NCBI GenBank assembly: GCA_943736015.1
Contig: OX031059.1
Location: forward strand, 55,873,159-55,937,158
DNA from: Tridacna crocea
Lineage: Eukaryota; Mollusca; Bivalvia; Cardiida; Cardiidae
Reading direction: 5' to 3'
DNA: 64,000 bases
The position numbers and the translations under genes were made by a program. Positions 1 through 11,394 of this stretch are shown here, in pieces; position 1 is the stretch's first letter, and each line of letters starts with the position of its first letter. The notes below the pieces were generated by a model. The model was not told where the DNA came from. It saw only the letters and a program-made list of their open reading frames with translations, and did no database searches.

Positions 1-701
1 TCACACTCACCTTTTACTCAAAAAACAGTGAGCACCTAACACAATTGATCCAGCCACATTTGTCAATGTTTGCAGAATGGACAAACCAAGAACTTAAATG
101 AGTCATGTCATGTCAGCAAAATGAAGAAAAACATATTTCAATCAAGCCAAATGATTTTATGCAAGGCAAGAATCCAAGGTTACGCATTCAAAAGATCAGA
201 CTGAAACTGAAAGTCAAAGTGAATCACCTAAGTAAGTCACCTAACAATGGAATATGGACACAGATGCTACTAGCGCTCTATCTGGCACACGTATGGTTGA
301 GCTGAAACATCCTTTTAAATGCAGATACTTCCAGTTTGGTCAAGTCCAAAATTATGTCACTTGGAAAAGACTTGTAGAAAAGGACGGTCTGCACATAACT
401 CTTTCTCCTTTACCAGGTTGCCCTTAGCTTGATGAGTCTGCACCAGACAACATAAGAAAACATTGATGTCAAAAGGAGAAAATGCTCTTAATAATTGATT
501 CCTCTTTTTCGCACAATGATTTCTGACCCATTAAAGAACTGTGATACATAAATACCAGGTTTTGCTTTAGCATCTACAAACACATTATATTTAGAAGAGT
601 CTAAGATTAGTCCTTTGGAAATGGGTTAAATACTAACATTTACATACTATGAACTGGTTTGTTATGACCAAAAAACTTGAGTCTTACAAATATCGTTGAA
701 T
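1..701. other. AT-rich non-coding sequence, one possible minus-strand splice donor
   Basis: No convincing gene. A strong splice-donor match (AAAAG|GTGAGTGTGA on the minus strand) lies at about position 11, and the minus-strand sequence next to it, up to about position 85, is open in one frame. The acceptor side is weak, so an exon here is only possible. Confidence 0.35.
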
Positions 702-703
702 TA

Positions 704-1556
704 CCATATAATGTTTTTTTTTTTTTTACGTGCTGCCAATTTTTACTAATTTTTACGCATCAAAAAGATTCGTAAAAATTCGACGCGTAAATAATTACAG
801 CGTAAAACCGTAGTATTGTATCGATATGAAATAAAGGGTTATCAGTATCTAATACCTGTGCACTAAATACATGCAATATAAGAATTTTTTCACTTGTGTT
901 CTGATTACGTGTGATATGACTTCTCTCAATCAGTCATCTCTATTTGGATATTTTAAGCCACGGCTTCCGTGCCAAAATAGAAAACTAACAGAGAATTCCA
1001 AACCATACTAGATCTATACGTGAATTGAATGCTTTGACCCACGTAAACGAGGCACCTTCATGATACTCGATACGTTGATTATGGCGGTGATGAGAATTTG
1101 ACTCGGCATTGGGCCGCTTAAAAAATGTCAAAAATGGGTCTTGTGAAAAGACGTGGATGTACAATTGCAAAACCCGAGGTTTTAAAATTTCGATGAGCTA
1201 AAGGAGGGCTTTCTAAACAGAGTGAAAAAGTAATGACAGGTGACTATGTGCCTCCACAGTTAGTTATCAATTATGACCATACAGGTATCTGTTAAAACAG
1301 TTATTCGCACGTCAAAACAATTACCGCTATTCGCACGCCAAACAAAGAGTGACACTTTTCTTTCAACCTGTATTTAAAACAAACAATATACTTATAATCT
1401 TAAATGAAAGAGTGGACAATATTCTGATATTTTTAATGCTGTAATTTTTTACGCATGTTTAGAATTAGTAAAAAATAAAATCGTAAAAATTTAAATCACA
1501 TGTTTTTAGCTCAAATTCGTAAACTTTTACAGCAGTAAAAAAAAACCGTTATACGG
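704..1556. mobile_element. TA-flanked MITE with long terminal inverted repeats
   Basis: The ends read CCATATAATG and, in reverse complement, CCGTATAACG. The inverted similarity continues through poly-T and several TTTTTACG-like motifs for about 50 bp. A TA dinucleotide flanks each side (702-703 and 1557-1558), as expected for Tc1/mariner-type insertion. There is no transposase ORF, so this is a non-autonomous element of about 853 bp. The superfamily is inferred from the TA duplication alone. Confidence 0.6.
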
Positions 1557-1558
1557 TA

Positions 1559-2409
1559 TTGAAAAAACTGAGATAATTTTACTTCATTTAATGTCTGTGT
1601 CTTCCATCTAGAACTGCTGCATGCAGGCTGTACTAAAGGAAATATTCATAGAACTTCCCCAAAGCTGGTGACTCCTTTTTATCTCCTATTTTTGCAGATA
1701 GATACTAAACTATCACCAAAGTTTCATAAAATTCTGAATGTTATGAAAAAATGGTGAAACTGTAGTTGCAAATGAACTTTTTATATTTTGCCAAATTGTC
1801 AGTAAACTATTTAACTCCTCAACATTTGCACATTTGAATTATTACGTCCAGGCAATTTTCAGGCAGCATTCACAAACAAGCCTTGTAAGTTCCTTCATTC
1901 CAAAGTCTTGGGATTATTTCATTTAAGGTCTAGTTTATGTGATATAAAAAAGATATCAATATTTTTATTCCATCACAATGCTTTTCTCATGCTGCATACA
2001 TGTCAAACTGTATTTCTATTTCATAAAAAAATTCAGGCAGTTATACTTGTTTTCTTCTGTGTTTATACATGGATATCCCGGTTGAAAGGGGGAAAACTTT
2101 AGAATATCACACAGTTATGTTACCTATGTAATAAAATCCACATGCTGCCATGTGCTTTGGATTCAGATGAGGAAATTTGTGGAAAATACATGTATCTGGA
2201 GCGTCTCGAAAACTTTTTTCTCTCTCTTCCTCAGAAATTGGTTGTGCATTGCGAGATTCTGAAAAGAACAAGAGCAAGACTAATGCATGAAAGACAAATG
2301 CCCTACCTGTTTAAACTTGGGTCTTATTTTCTCTATAATTATGTAGGAGTAGTGACCTTGGCCTTTACCTAACCTATAAAATGAAGGTATGTAAACTGAA
2401 TGCATATAC
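1559..2409. other. Unannotated AT-rich sequence
   Basis: No gene supported. Short ORFs at 1908-2102 and 2142-2372 lack splice or start context and resemble chance frames. Confidence 0.4.
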
Positions 2410-3234
2410 AACTGGAAGGCCCTGAATATGCTCTACTGGCAGAGTTTGCTTTTATGCTAGCATACATTATGAATTCATGATGCAAAAAGACAAACTAGAT
2501 ATTCAATCCCTTGATGAATCTTCATAAGAATTGGATCAAAACTGTGAACTTCTTTGCCTAAACAAGAATTGGAAATTTTCAACTTTGAATGGTAACATTT
2601 CCAAAACTAATTGTCAGATTTTTTTTTTTAAATCACTACGGTTCAAGCTGTTTATAATACAAAGCAACTGTGCAAGTTTCATGAAAATCCAACCAAAATT
2701 GCTGACCTAATCACTTAAACAAGAATTTGAAATTTTGAACTTTATTTGGCTACTTTTCAAATGGGTTGAAGCTATTGATAAGATAAACAAACCCTGCAAG
2801 TTTCATTGAAATCTGACCATAAAGACAGATTTTATTGCATAAACAAGAAATAGAAATTTTAAACTTTAAATGGCTACTTTTCCTATACTGTTTGTTGGAT
2901 TTTTCTCAAAATCAATAGGGTTGAAGCTAATGATGAGATAAACAAACTGTGAAAGTTTCACGAATATGTGACAACAATTGAAGACTTAATCGCGTTAACA
3001 AGAATTTGAAATTTTCTACTTGAAATCGCTACTTTTTCCATACTGTTTGTTGGATTTTTCTCAAAATCAATAGGGTTGAAGCTATTGGTGAGATAAACAA
3101 ACTGTGCAAGTTTCACAAAAATCTCAAAATAAATGCAGACTTTATCGCTTAAAAAAAAAAAGAGACTAACGAACGGACAGATGGACGGACAGAAGTTCAG
3201 ATAAATACATGCAGCTCACAGATTGTTTAAAGTT
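2410..3234 (+). repeat. Tandem-array (pearl/Helentron-like) element, family E
   Basis: It starts with the GAAGGCCCTGAA-type 5' motif and holds about four degenerate ~155-bp units. Each unit carries the phrases 'taaacaagaa', 'ggctacttttcc' and 'gataaacaaactgtgcaagtttca'. It ends in a run of ACGGACAG-like tetramers. The same family recurs at 15533-16654 and, reversed, at 53621-57975. Bivalve pearl-type elements are known for this left end, tandem core and right end layout. The LTR element starting at 3240 sits directly against its 3' edge. Confidence 0.65.
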
Positions 3235-3239
3235 CAGTA

Positions 3240-3423
3240 TGTGACGTATATACGTTTACGCTTTGATAGTCATCCTATATAACATACTGATTACTGTACG
3301 TATTCATAGCCAGTTTAGATACTCTCCAGTTTGGAGGTTGGAGGGAAATAAAAACGTTGATCAATCGTAGTCAAGTTTTTTTGTCAATAACTCACTTTAA
3401 TGAGTTTAGTAAAATACGATACA
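3240..3423 (+). repeat. 5' LTR of the Steamer-like element
   Basis: Starts TGTGACGTATAT and ends ACGATACA. A TATATAA box lies at 3276-3282 and an AATAAA polyadenylation signal at 3347-3352, giving a compact U3-R-U5. The 3' copy is at 8020-8203. Confidence 0.92.
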
Positions 3424-3440
3424 TGGTGACAGAAGTGAGA
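3424..3440 (+). promoter_or_regulatory. Primer-binding site (tRNA-Leu-like)
   Basis: TGGTGACAGAAGTGAGA begins immediately after the LTR. It ends in the complement of a CCA tail and differs at two positions from the tRNA-Leu-type site of the large Ty3 element at 34080. A leucine tRNA primer is therefore likely but not proven. Confidence 0.75.
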
Positions 3441-3441
3441 T

Positions 3442-6400
3442 ATGGCTGAGCATGTATCCAACATTCCATTTCCAGCGAAACTGGAGCTCCGGAAAGGAAA
3501 TCTGACAGAGAACTGGAAGAAATTCAAGCGGGTTTGGGTCAACTACGAGATCGCGACAGGTTTGTCAGAGCGAGACGCCAATTTACGAGTGGCTACACTT
3601 TTGACCTGCATGGGACCTGATGCCATTGAACTCTGCGATTCTTTCACATTGTCAGAAGACGAGAGAAAAGACTGTGAAAAGGTATTAGAAGCCTTTGAAA
3701 AATACTTCATTGGCGAGACCAATGAAACTTACGAGAGATACACGTTTAACTGTAGAAACCAGGAGGCAAATGAGACAATTGATGCATATGTATCAGCTTT
3801 ACGAACACTAGTTAAAACATGCAACTATGGTGAACTAGAAAATAGCATGATTCGTGATAGGATTGTCATTGGTATTCGTGACACTAGAACGAGAAAGAAG
3901 CTACTCCAGGAGAAAAAACTTGACCTAAGTCGCTGCATTGACATGTGCAGAGCGAGTGAAAAGACAGATGAGAGGGTCAAAACCATGAATCAAGAAGAAG
4001 TATCAGCAGTTGAGAAAAAGATGTCGAAAAATTCCAAGAAGGAAAACTTGATGCCAAATAGAGAATGTTGGTATTGTGATAAAAAACATGCACCCAAGAA
4101 GGAAGCATGCCCAGCATGGGGAAAAAAGTGTCACAAGTGTGGCGAAATGAACCATTTTGCAATAAAGTGCAAAAACAAATCAAAGAGACGTAAAACAAAA
4201 CAGAAGTCGAAACAAACAAAGGGTGTTCATTCAGTGAACTATGAAACTGATGACAGTGAGACTGATGAGGGAGACGTGTTAGTCATTGAAGAAATTCAAA
4301 TGGTGGAAACAGAACACTATCCGAAGAAACTGTTTGCTAAGATGAAGATAGGGGAATCACAATTCAAATGTCAGTTAGACTGTGGTGCTACAGTGAACAT
4401 AATGTCAGATACAGACTACATGAAGATTTGTGATGATCCATTCCTGACAGGACTAAATAAATGTAACATCACGCTGAGAATGTACAATAAAACTGAAACA
4501 AAAACACTTGGAAAGAAACATTTCAAAGTGACCAATTTGAAGAACAAGAAAGTATACAATCTAGATTTTGTGGTTGTCAAGGGATCAGCACAAATACTTT
4601 TGGGGTCACAGGCTATACAGACAATGAATCTAATTACTGTGAACACAGAACACATAATGGCTATTGAAACGCCAGAAGTCATCAATGAATTTGATGATGT
4701 ATTTATAGGTGAAGGCAAGCTGCCTGGAAAACTGCATTTGGAACTCACAGAAAAAGTAAAACCGGTTCAGCAACCAGTTAGAAAAGTTCCTATAGCATTG
4801 AAACCAAGACTGAAAGCAGAATTAGAGAGACTTGAGAAACTGAAAATTATAGCACCTGTGCAAGAACCAACAACTTGGATCTCAAGTATGGTTGTGGTCA
4901 TAAAGAATTCTAAAAAAGTGAGACTATGCATCGATCCTAAACCACTTAATAATTATTTAATGCGAAACAATTACCCATTACCGACTATCGAAGATATTCT
5001 TCCGGATTTGACTGAGGCCAAGGTATTTACAGTTGTTGATGCTAAAAATGGGTTTTGGCATGTGGAATTAGATGAAGAATCTAGCTAGTTGACAACATTT
5101 GGTACTCCTTGGGGAAGATTCAGATGGTTGAGAATGCCATTTGGAATCTCACCAGCTCCAGAGGAATTTCAAAGAAGACTCGATGAAGCTCTCGAAGGTC
5201 TAGAAGGATGTAAGGCTGTACATGATGACATCCTGGTATGGGGTTGTGGTAAATGTCACGAAGAAGCAGTATTGGATCATGACAACAAGTTAAGAAACCT
5301 GTTCAAGAGATGCAGAACAAAGAATATAAAACTGAACAAAGACAAACTTAAGTTCAGGCAGAAAGAAGTCACTTTCATGGGCCATGTCATAGGTGAAGGT
5401 GGATTAAAAGTTGACGAGAGTAAGATTATAGCCATCAAGAACATGCCAACACCAACAGACAAAAAAGGTGTGCAAAGATTACTAGGCATGGTAAATTATG
5501 TACAGAAGTTTGCACCCAAACTATCATCTGTTACAGAACCATTGAGGCAGTTGATAAGAAAAGACACCAAGTTTGTGTGGGACAGAAAGCATGACACATG
5601 TATGGAAGAAATTCGGACAATTCTATCTTCTGTACCAGTGCTGAAATTCTTCGATGTAACAAAACAGACTGTGCCTCAGTGCGATGCGTCAGAAACAGGA
5701 CTGGGCGCATGTCTGATTCAGGAAGGTCACCCATTAGCGTATGCATCCAGGGCATTGACAGCTGCAGAAAAGAATTAGATAGAAAAAGAGCTCCTTGCCA
5801 TTGTATTTGGTATGGAGAAATACGAACACTATGTCTACGGAAGAAAGGTCATTGTAGAAAGCGACCATAAACCGCTGGAGATAATCCACAAGAAGTGTTT
5901 AACAAGTGCACCCAAGTGACTACAGAGGATGTTGTTGCGTTTGCAGAAATTCGACATTGATATACAGTACAAGCCAGGCTCACAGCTGTATATGGCAGAT
6001 GCACTGAGCAGAGCATATTTGCCAAAGACAAAAGACAATTTGTCACCAATAGAGACAGAAGTAGAAAATGTTAACATGATAGAAATGTTACCAGTCTCAG
6101 AAGAAAGAGTACAAGAGATCAGACAAGGAACAGCTGAGGATCACCAGCTACAATTACAAGTGCAAACTGTCATGGCTGGATGGCCAGAGAAACGGGAGAA
6201 TGTGCACCAAGATATACAGTGTTATTTCCCATTCAGAGAAGAAATCAGTCTTCAGGATGGTTTACTCTTCAAAGGAGACAGATTAGTAATTCCAAGACAG
6301 ATGATTGTATCTATCATTGACAGACTTCATTCCAGTCATATAGGCATTCAAGGTTGTGTGAGAAGAGCCAGAGAAGCAGTTTACTGGCCAAATATGAACA

Positions 6401-7575
6401 TGGACATAGAACAATACATTAGAAAATGTGAAACATGCAGCGAACTGTCAACACATCAGCAGAAAGAAACATTACATAGCCATGAAATACCATCCCGTCC
6501 CTGGGAAGTGATAGGTGTAGATTTGTGTTAATGTAATGGAAAGGATTATCTAATAACAGTAGATTACCTTTCAAACTTTTTCGAGGTAGATAAATTGGAC
6601 AGTAAGTCAGGAAGAGGTGTAATTCCTAAGTTAAAAAAGCACATGGCAAGATATGGCATTCCAGAAAAAGTTGTAACTGATAATGGGCCACCATTTTCTA
6701 GCAAAGACTTTAAAGAATTTGCAAAAACCTATGAGTTTAAGCATGTGACAAGTTCCCCCATGTACCCAAAGTCTAACGGGAAAGTAGAGAACGCGGTCAA
6801 AACGGCTAAGAGACTAATAAAGAAAGCAAAACATTCCGAGAATGATGCTCATCTGGCCTTGTTGGACTATAGAAACACTCCAACTGAGGGGATTGGACTT
6901 TCCCCAGCACAAGTTATGTTTGGACGGCGTACTAGAACACTCCTTCCCATCTCAAAAAGACTCTTAATGCCTGAAACCAGAAATACGAAAGAACATTACA
7001 ACAAACTGCTGAAAAATAAAAATAAACAGGCAAAGTACTACAACAAAAATGCCAAAGACAAACAACAGCTAAAATTAGGAGATATTGTAAGGGTATCCCC
7101 AATGGCGAAACACCAACCATGGAAAAAAGCAAGAGTGGAAACAGAAGAAGGTATTCGATCGTACAGGATAAAGACAGAGGATGGTTCAAGCTACAGAAGG
7201 AACAGAATTCATCTTCATGGAACAAATGAACCCTTTCAGGAAGAATCATTAGAATCACAAATTGAGAAAAGTCCATCTAGTGAATCTAGTGTGTCAAATG
7301 AAAGTGAAATAAAATCACCTAGTGCCCTGTGTAATGGTGAATTGAAGTCACCTAGGGTGGAAAAGCAAATTAGTGTAGGAAAAAGTAGTGATGAAAGTGC
7401 TAAGATCAAGTGCAGTCAAGTGAAAGTGAATGAAAACATCAAGTTAGGCAACAGAGAAAAGAAGAATTCAAGAGAAAGCAGTGAAAGGCTACAAACAGGC
7501 AACAGAACAGAATACCACACAAAAAGAGGAAGAACAATTAAGAAACCAACATATTTGCAAGAATTCCAGACATAA
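3442..7575 (+). pseudogene. gag-pol: Gag-Pol polyprotein of the Steamer-like element, four in-frame stops
   Basis: One frame of 1,378 codons begins at the ATG 18 bases after the LTR. Order in the protein: capsid-like Gag (about 1-200), a first Cys/His-rich knuckle (about 209-230), a CCHC knuckle CHKCGEMNHFAIKC (about 231-244), protease with DCGA near 313, RT with a DD pair in VHDDILV, RNase H (CDASETGLGA), integrase HHCC zinc domain and a DDE core ending near NGKVENAVK, then a charged tail. Stops interrupt it at 5086-5088 (TAG), 5776-5778 (TAG), 5917-5919 (TGA) and 6529-6531 (TAA). There is no frameshift, so the copy looks recently inactivated by point mutation. The DCGA protease box (usually DT/SGA) and the His before the DD pair are further departures from typical motifs. 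Codons around the stops are otherwise well conserved, which fits a young insertion. Confidence 0.9.
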
Positions 7576-8006
7576 ACAGTAGGAAAGAAGGATGATATGG
7601 GTCTATTGATAACAATTATATTAGTAATATATTGGCTAATGTACTTGTGTCATTACACCGATATCAGTTGAAAGATTACATATTTTTTCATTTACATTCT
7701 AGTCAGAGCGAGAGATGCTCATAGAAATTAGTTTAAGTGTATAAACAATCAAGACTTTCTGGACTGCTTAACATAACTGAGTCTATTTGAAATATTCTAG
7801 TTTGTTTTCAAATCAATCAGGTATCAGAAAGATACATTGTACGTTTAACATTCAAACAGTACCTTACTTGGTGAAATGATGAAAATCATATGTTTCAGAG
7901 TCTACATATTTTATAGCGGACAATATCTATAGTTAGCTTGAGACTGACTGATAGTCAAGACTCAAAGTTAAGTTCAGAGATTGTAATTGTAGTTTCAAAT
8001 TTATTT

Positions 8007-8019
8007 AGAAAAAGAGGGA
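8007..8019 (+). promoter_or_regulatory. Polypurine tract
   Basis: A purine-rich run (AGAAAAAGAGGGA) lies directly before the 3' LTR, the expected position of the plus-strand primer. Confidence 0.75.
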
Positions 8020-8203
8020 TGTGACGTATATACGTTTACGCTTTGATAGTCATCCTATATAACATACTGATTACTGTACGTATTCATAGCCAGTTTAGAT
8101 ACTCTCCAGTTTGGAGGTTGGAGGGAAATAAAAACGTTGATCAATCGTAGTCAAGTTTTCTTGTCAATAACTCACTTTAATGGGTTTAGTAAAATATGAT
8201 ACA
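8020..8203 (+). repeat. 3' LTR of the Steamer-like element
   Basis: 184 bp, identical to the 5' LTR except for three transitions near its 3' end. It is followed by the CAGTA target duplication. Confidence 0.92.
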
Positions 8204-8314
8204 CAGTATATTCCTTTTTTTCAACTCACTAAATCTGTCAAAAGTAATACATGTATTAACATTTCCTATAGGTTTAAAAATTGGTGCAAAAGAGTCAATA
8301 AATGAATAATTTAC

Positions 8315-8368
8315 CTGGGGAATGTTGCAGTGATAATTCGCTTGTATCTTCTTCCGATTCCATGCTCA
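8315..8368 (-). CDS. Internal exon of an unrecognised host gene (minus strand)
   Basis: On the minus strand the exon is bounded by the acceptor TTTATTGCAG and the donor CCCCAG|GTAAAT. It is 54 nt, phase 1 at both ends, and encodes SMESEEDTSELSLQHSP, an acidic, serine-rich segment. Its entry phase fits the exit phase of the exon at 24635-24668. The ATG at 8361-8363 could instead be a start codon, but the open phase-1 entry makes an internal exon equally good. The exon ends only 111 bp from the 3' end of the Steamer-like element, which would therefore lie in the next intron. Confidence 0.55.
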
Positions 8369-8689
8369 CTGCAATAAATTAAACAATACTGTACAATGAT
8401 CCCTAATTTCTTGCATGAGATAGTTCCAATATCTATATTTATAGACCACTCCAGGGAAGTGACAAGAGAAAAAGAAGACGCAAGAGCATCAAAGGTCGCC
8501 CGAAAATGAATTGTTTTTTTCCAGTATTAAACAAATATGCAGACAACAGAATTTATCCGACTTCAATTTTTTCAGTTATTTTTCATTTGAGAAAAAATTA
8601 GATATTGTTTTCCAATAAAATTGACATGACAATAGTGACCTACAATGTCATATAACCAACTGTCAAAATAAAGTATGGGTTTTCGCACT

Positions 8690-10790
8690 GGAAAACGTTC
8701 AAATGCCCGATTTACATTTTATGCTACTTTTATGCCTATTTTCAATTTCGCCATCAGTTCTGAGAATAACTGCATAATGAAAAAAAAAAATGCGACAAAT
8801 ATATTTTTTCAGCCATGATTACAAAAATGTTGTATTTCATTTAAATGGAGATATACCTTATAATTGGTCAATGAGTACAAATAAAATAAACGCATTTGAA
8901 ACCATATGTGGTTACCAAATACTTTACTTTACAACTTATATTATAGTAACATTATATTTCCAATGCAAATTTTGTTTTTCCATTGCGCCTGTCCCGCGCA
9001 ATGGAAATTTGGAATGACGTTTTATTATCTGGGTACTCAATAGGTCTTGGGAAAAAAGTTTCAGTTTATTTAACCTATAACTGAACACATAATCTTTATT
9101 TTGCATAAAATACAACATATTTATAGCCAATACAAAGTACAGTTTAAGAAGATATGCACGAGATTAGAAAAGACAAAAATGCATGTAAATCAGTATAATT
9201 TGGGTCGGCATTACATGAAATACTTCGTGTTTTCCGAAGGAATAATGGAAAAGATAAATACAAATTACATTGGTTACTCTGAAAAACCAAAAACATTTGA
9301 CATACAAGAATTCATACATTACCAAAACTATCTGCTGCTGAACACGCCTAAAAATGGCATTCCAAACCTTGTGCATCAGGATCAGACAGCACGCAGTGTG
9401 CAGTCTGATCGCTAATCCACAAAGTCTGAGAAATTAACGCTTTGAACTACTCCATCTTCAGCTTTTCTTTCCTCAAATGTTTTCATTTACATAAATACAA
9501 GGAAAGTCTGATAACGTTTCGAACTACTGAATTTTTACAAAAAAAAGTTTTCATATACATTAATTTGATACAAGTAAACAAATGCGAAAGATATAAACAT
9601 ATACATGTACATGTATACTGATAAGTGCAACCAAATTCTGTTGAAGTTTTCGGGACAGTGTAGATCAAGATAAGTCTTACTAGAATTGCAGCCTGATCTT
9701 AGATCTATACAGTCCAATACACTTATCAACATGCTGAACTACGTACATGTACATGTATATGTATTCATATATATCCTGACAAAATAAGTAATAATTACAG
9801 ATGTTGCTAAACATGTAAGCTGGCAGGTAAGCTAATAAATGTAACCAAAGCCGGTCACTGAAATATCTGAGGACGGTGTAGATCAAGATCAGACTTAACC
9901 AAATTGCGGTCTGATCCTAGATTCACGCAGTCTAATGTATGTAAACTGATAAATGTAAAGCCTTCAGTGAAATATCTGAGGATGGTGTAGACCAAGATAA
10001 GACTTACCAAAATTGCAGTCTGATTCTAGATTCATGCAGTCTAATGTATGTAAACTGATATTTAAATCAAGTCATTATCCATTTTAAAACTCAATCAGGA
10101 CTTTAAGACCTGTTCTGGGTACATTATATTGTACTTGTTTGAACTTGGTAAATTTTCCATTTCCCCTTCCGAGATTACCTGCTTAAAGAGGAATATATTG
10201 CTACAGATATATATATACTTTTTGTGACGGTAAAAACTTTATTTTTCAATATTCCTGCAGATATACCCTATAAAAGATACATGAGTACAAATACACACTT
10301 TTGAAATCATACATAATTACTTTATATAGCAACAAATATATAATATATTTCCATTGCGTACTTTCTTTTCCATTGCACCAGTCCTGCACAAAGGAAATTT
10401 AAAAGGTGTTAACATTTGTACTTATAAGCATAAAGAAATTCCAATAAATTTCTTCAATTAACTACCCATAAGAAAATACATTAAAGATGTGTAACATTTT
10501 GGGTATAATCTGGGAATACCTGCATAAAAAAAAATCACCACTAAGTGCATTTTTTTCAGCCGTACAAAAAATATTTTTTGGTTTTTACTTGTATATGTAC
10601 CTTTAATAGGTTGAAAAAAAAAAACATGTTTCAAATCATTATTGTTATTCTATTTATTAACACAGACATAATGTATTTCCACTGCGTACTTTCTTTTCCA
10701 TTGCGCCCATTGCTCAATAATATTTCCATTGCGCTCTTTAAGCCTATCGGCACAGTTTTGCATTTCCATTGGTTCCTAAGATCATGTGAC
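8690..10790. repeat. Three diverged copies of a ~250-bp repeat with TTTCCATTGCG motifs
   Basis: Segments near 8690-9015, 10200-10400 and 10480-10780 share the order 'taactgcataa...cagcc', 'gagatataccttataa', 'gagtacaaata', and end with TCCATTGCG and its inverse GCAATGGAAA. They are diverged copies of one dispersed repeat. No coding potential is seen. Confidence 0.5.
9640..10055. repeat. Three tandemly placed ~90-bp repeats
   Basis: The phrase 'gtgtagatcaagataagacttacc...aattgcagtctgat...tagattcatgcagtctaatgtatgtaaactgat' recurs near 9655, 9878 and 9985, with identity rising toward the 3' copies. It is non-coding. Confidence 0.55.
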
Positions 10791-11129
10791 TGGACGAGTT
10801 CATTTGCGTAAAACATAGATGCATTCTGCACCAGAAGATTAATTGTTTCATAAAACATTGTGCACCAGACCGTTAATAATTCTTTCTCGATTCTTTATCG
10901 GGTTCAAAACAAGTCAACAGCTTCAAAAAAAGGTGATGAAAAACCCACACAACAATTTCACAAACATTCACACCTATTTTACCAATATAAACCTGGCGAA
11001 TATGATGAAAGATTTCAACCGGAAGTATCTACACTCTCCATCAACATCTCTTCTCGACTATATTAAATATAAGGTCGCCGGCTTCTGCCAGGCGACCAAT
11101 AAAGGTGATCTCTGACAAAAGAAAGTCTT

Positions 11130-11362
11130 TTAACTCTTTACCACACGACAATATTTTAGACTGGTTCAAAATGAAAGCATTTGCAGATGACAATAATTAT
11201 AAAGGTGACTGAAAAATTGAAATTGGTTCTGGAAAGGGTAGAAAACACTGTGGGAAAAAGAGAAAATGCTGGTTACCAGCATTTTCTCCTTTTCCTACAG
11301 TGTTTTCAAAAGGCTTCTTTCTCAGGGGCGTCAAAAGTAGGGATTGTGTGGTAATGGGTTAA
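11130..11362. mobile_element. TTAA-flanked hairpin MITE (family P1)
   Basis: TTAA occurs at both ends, the termini are CTCTTTACCACAC and GTGTGGTAATGGG, and a near-perfect central hairpin carries GAGAAAATGCTGGTTACCAG. The TTAA target and CCC-type termini fit piggyBac- or Kolobok-like non-autonomous elements. Confidence 0.75.
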
Positions 11363-11394
11363 AGTAAGCTAGTCTCTTTCAGTAGTGGATTCTT

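Larger units (their letters stand above)
3240..8203 (+). mobile_element. Steamer-like Ty3/gypsy LTR retrotransposon, complete but stop-interrupted
   Basis: The element is 4,964 bp with 184-bp LTRs that begin TGTGACG and end GATACA. It is flanked by a 5-bp direct repeat CAGTA (3235-3239 and 8204-8208). A primer-binding site follows the 5' LTR with no gap, and a purine tract precedes the 3' LTR. One continuous gag-pol frame encodes CCHC knuckles, aspartic protease, reverse transcriptase, RNase H and integrase. The overall size, short LTRs, single frame and 5-bp duplication match what I recall of Steamer, the clam element of the Mag lineage. The LTRs differ at three positions, all transitions (1.6%), so insertion is recent. 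Assignment to the Steamer group is from architecture and motifs, not from an alignment. Confidence 0.88.

Noticed and set aside
414-437. 24-nt microexon on the minus strand (acceptor GTCTGGTGCAG, donor AACCTG|GTAAAG)
   Set aside because: Too short to trust without transcripts, and its phase does not fit the exit phase of the exon at 8315-8368.
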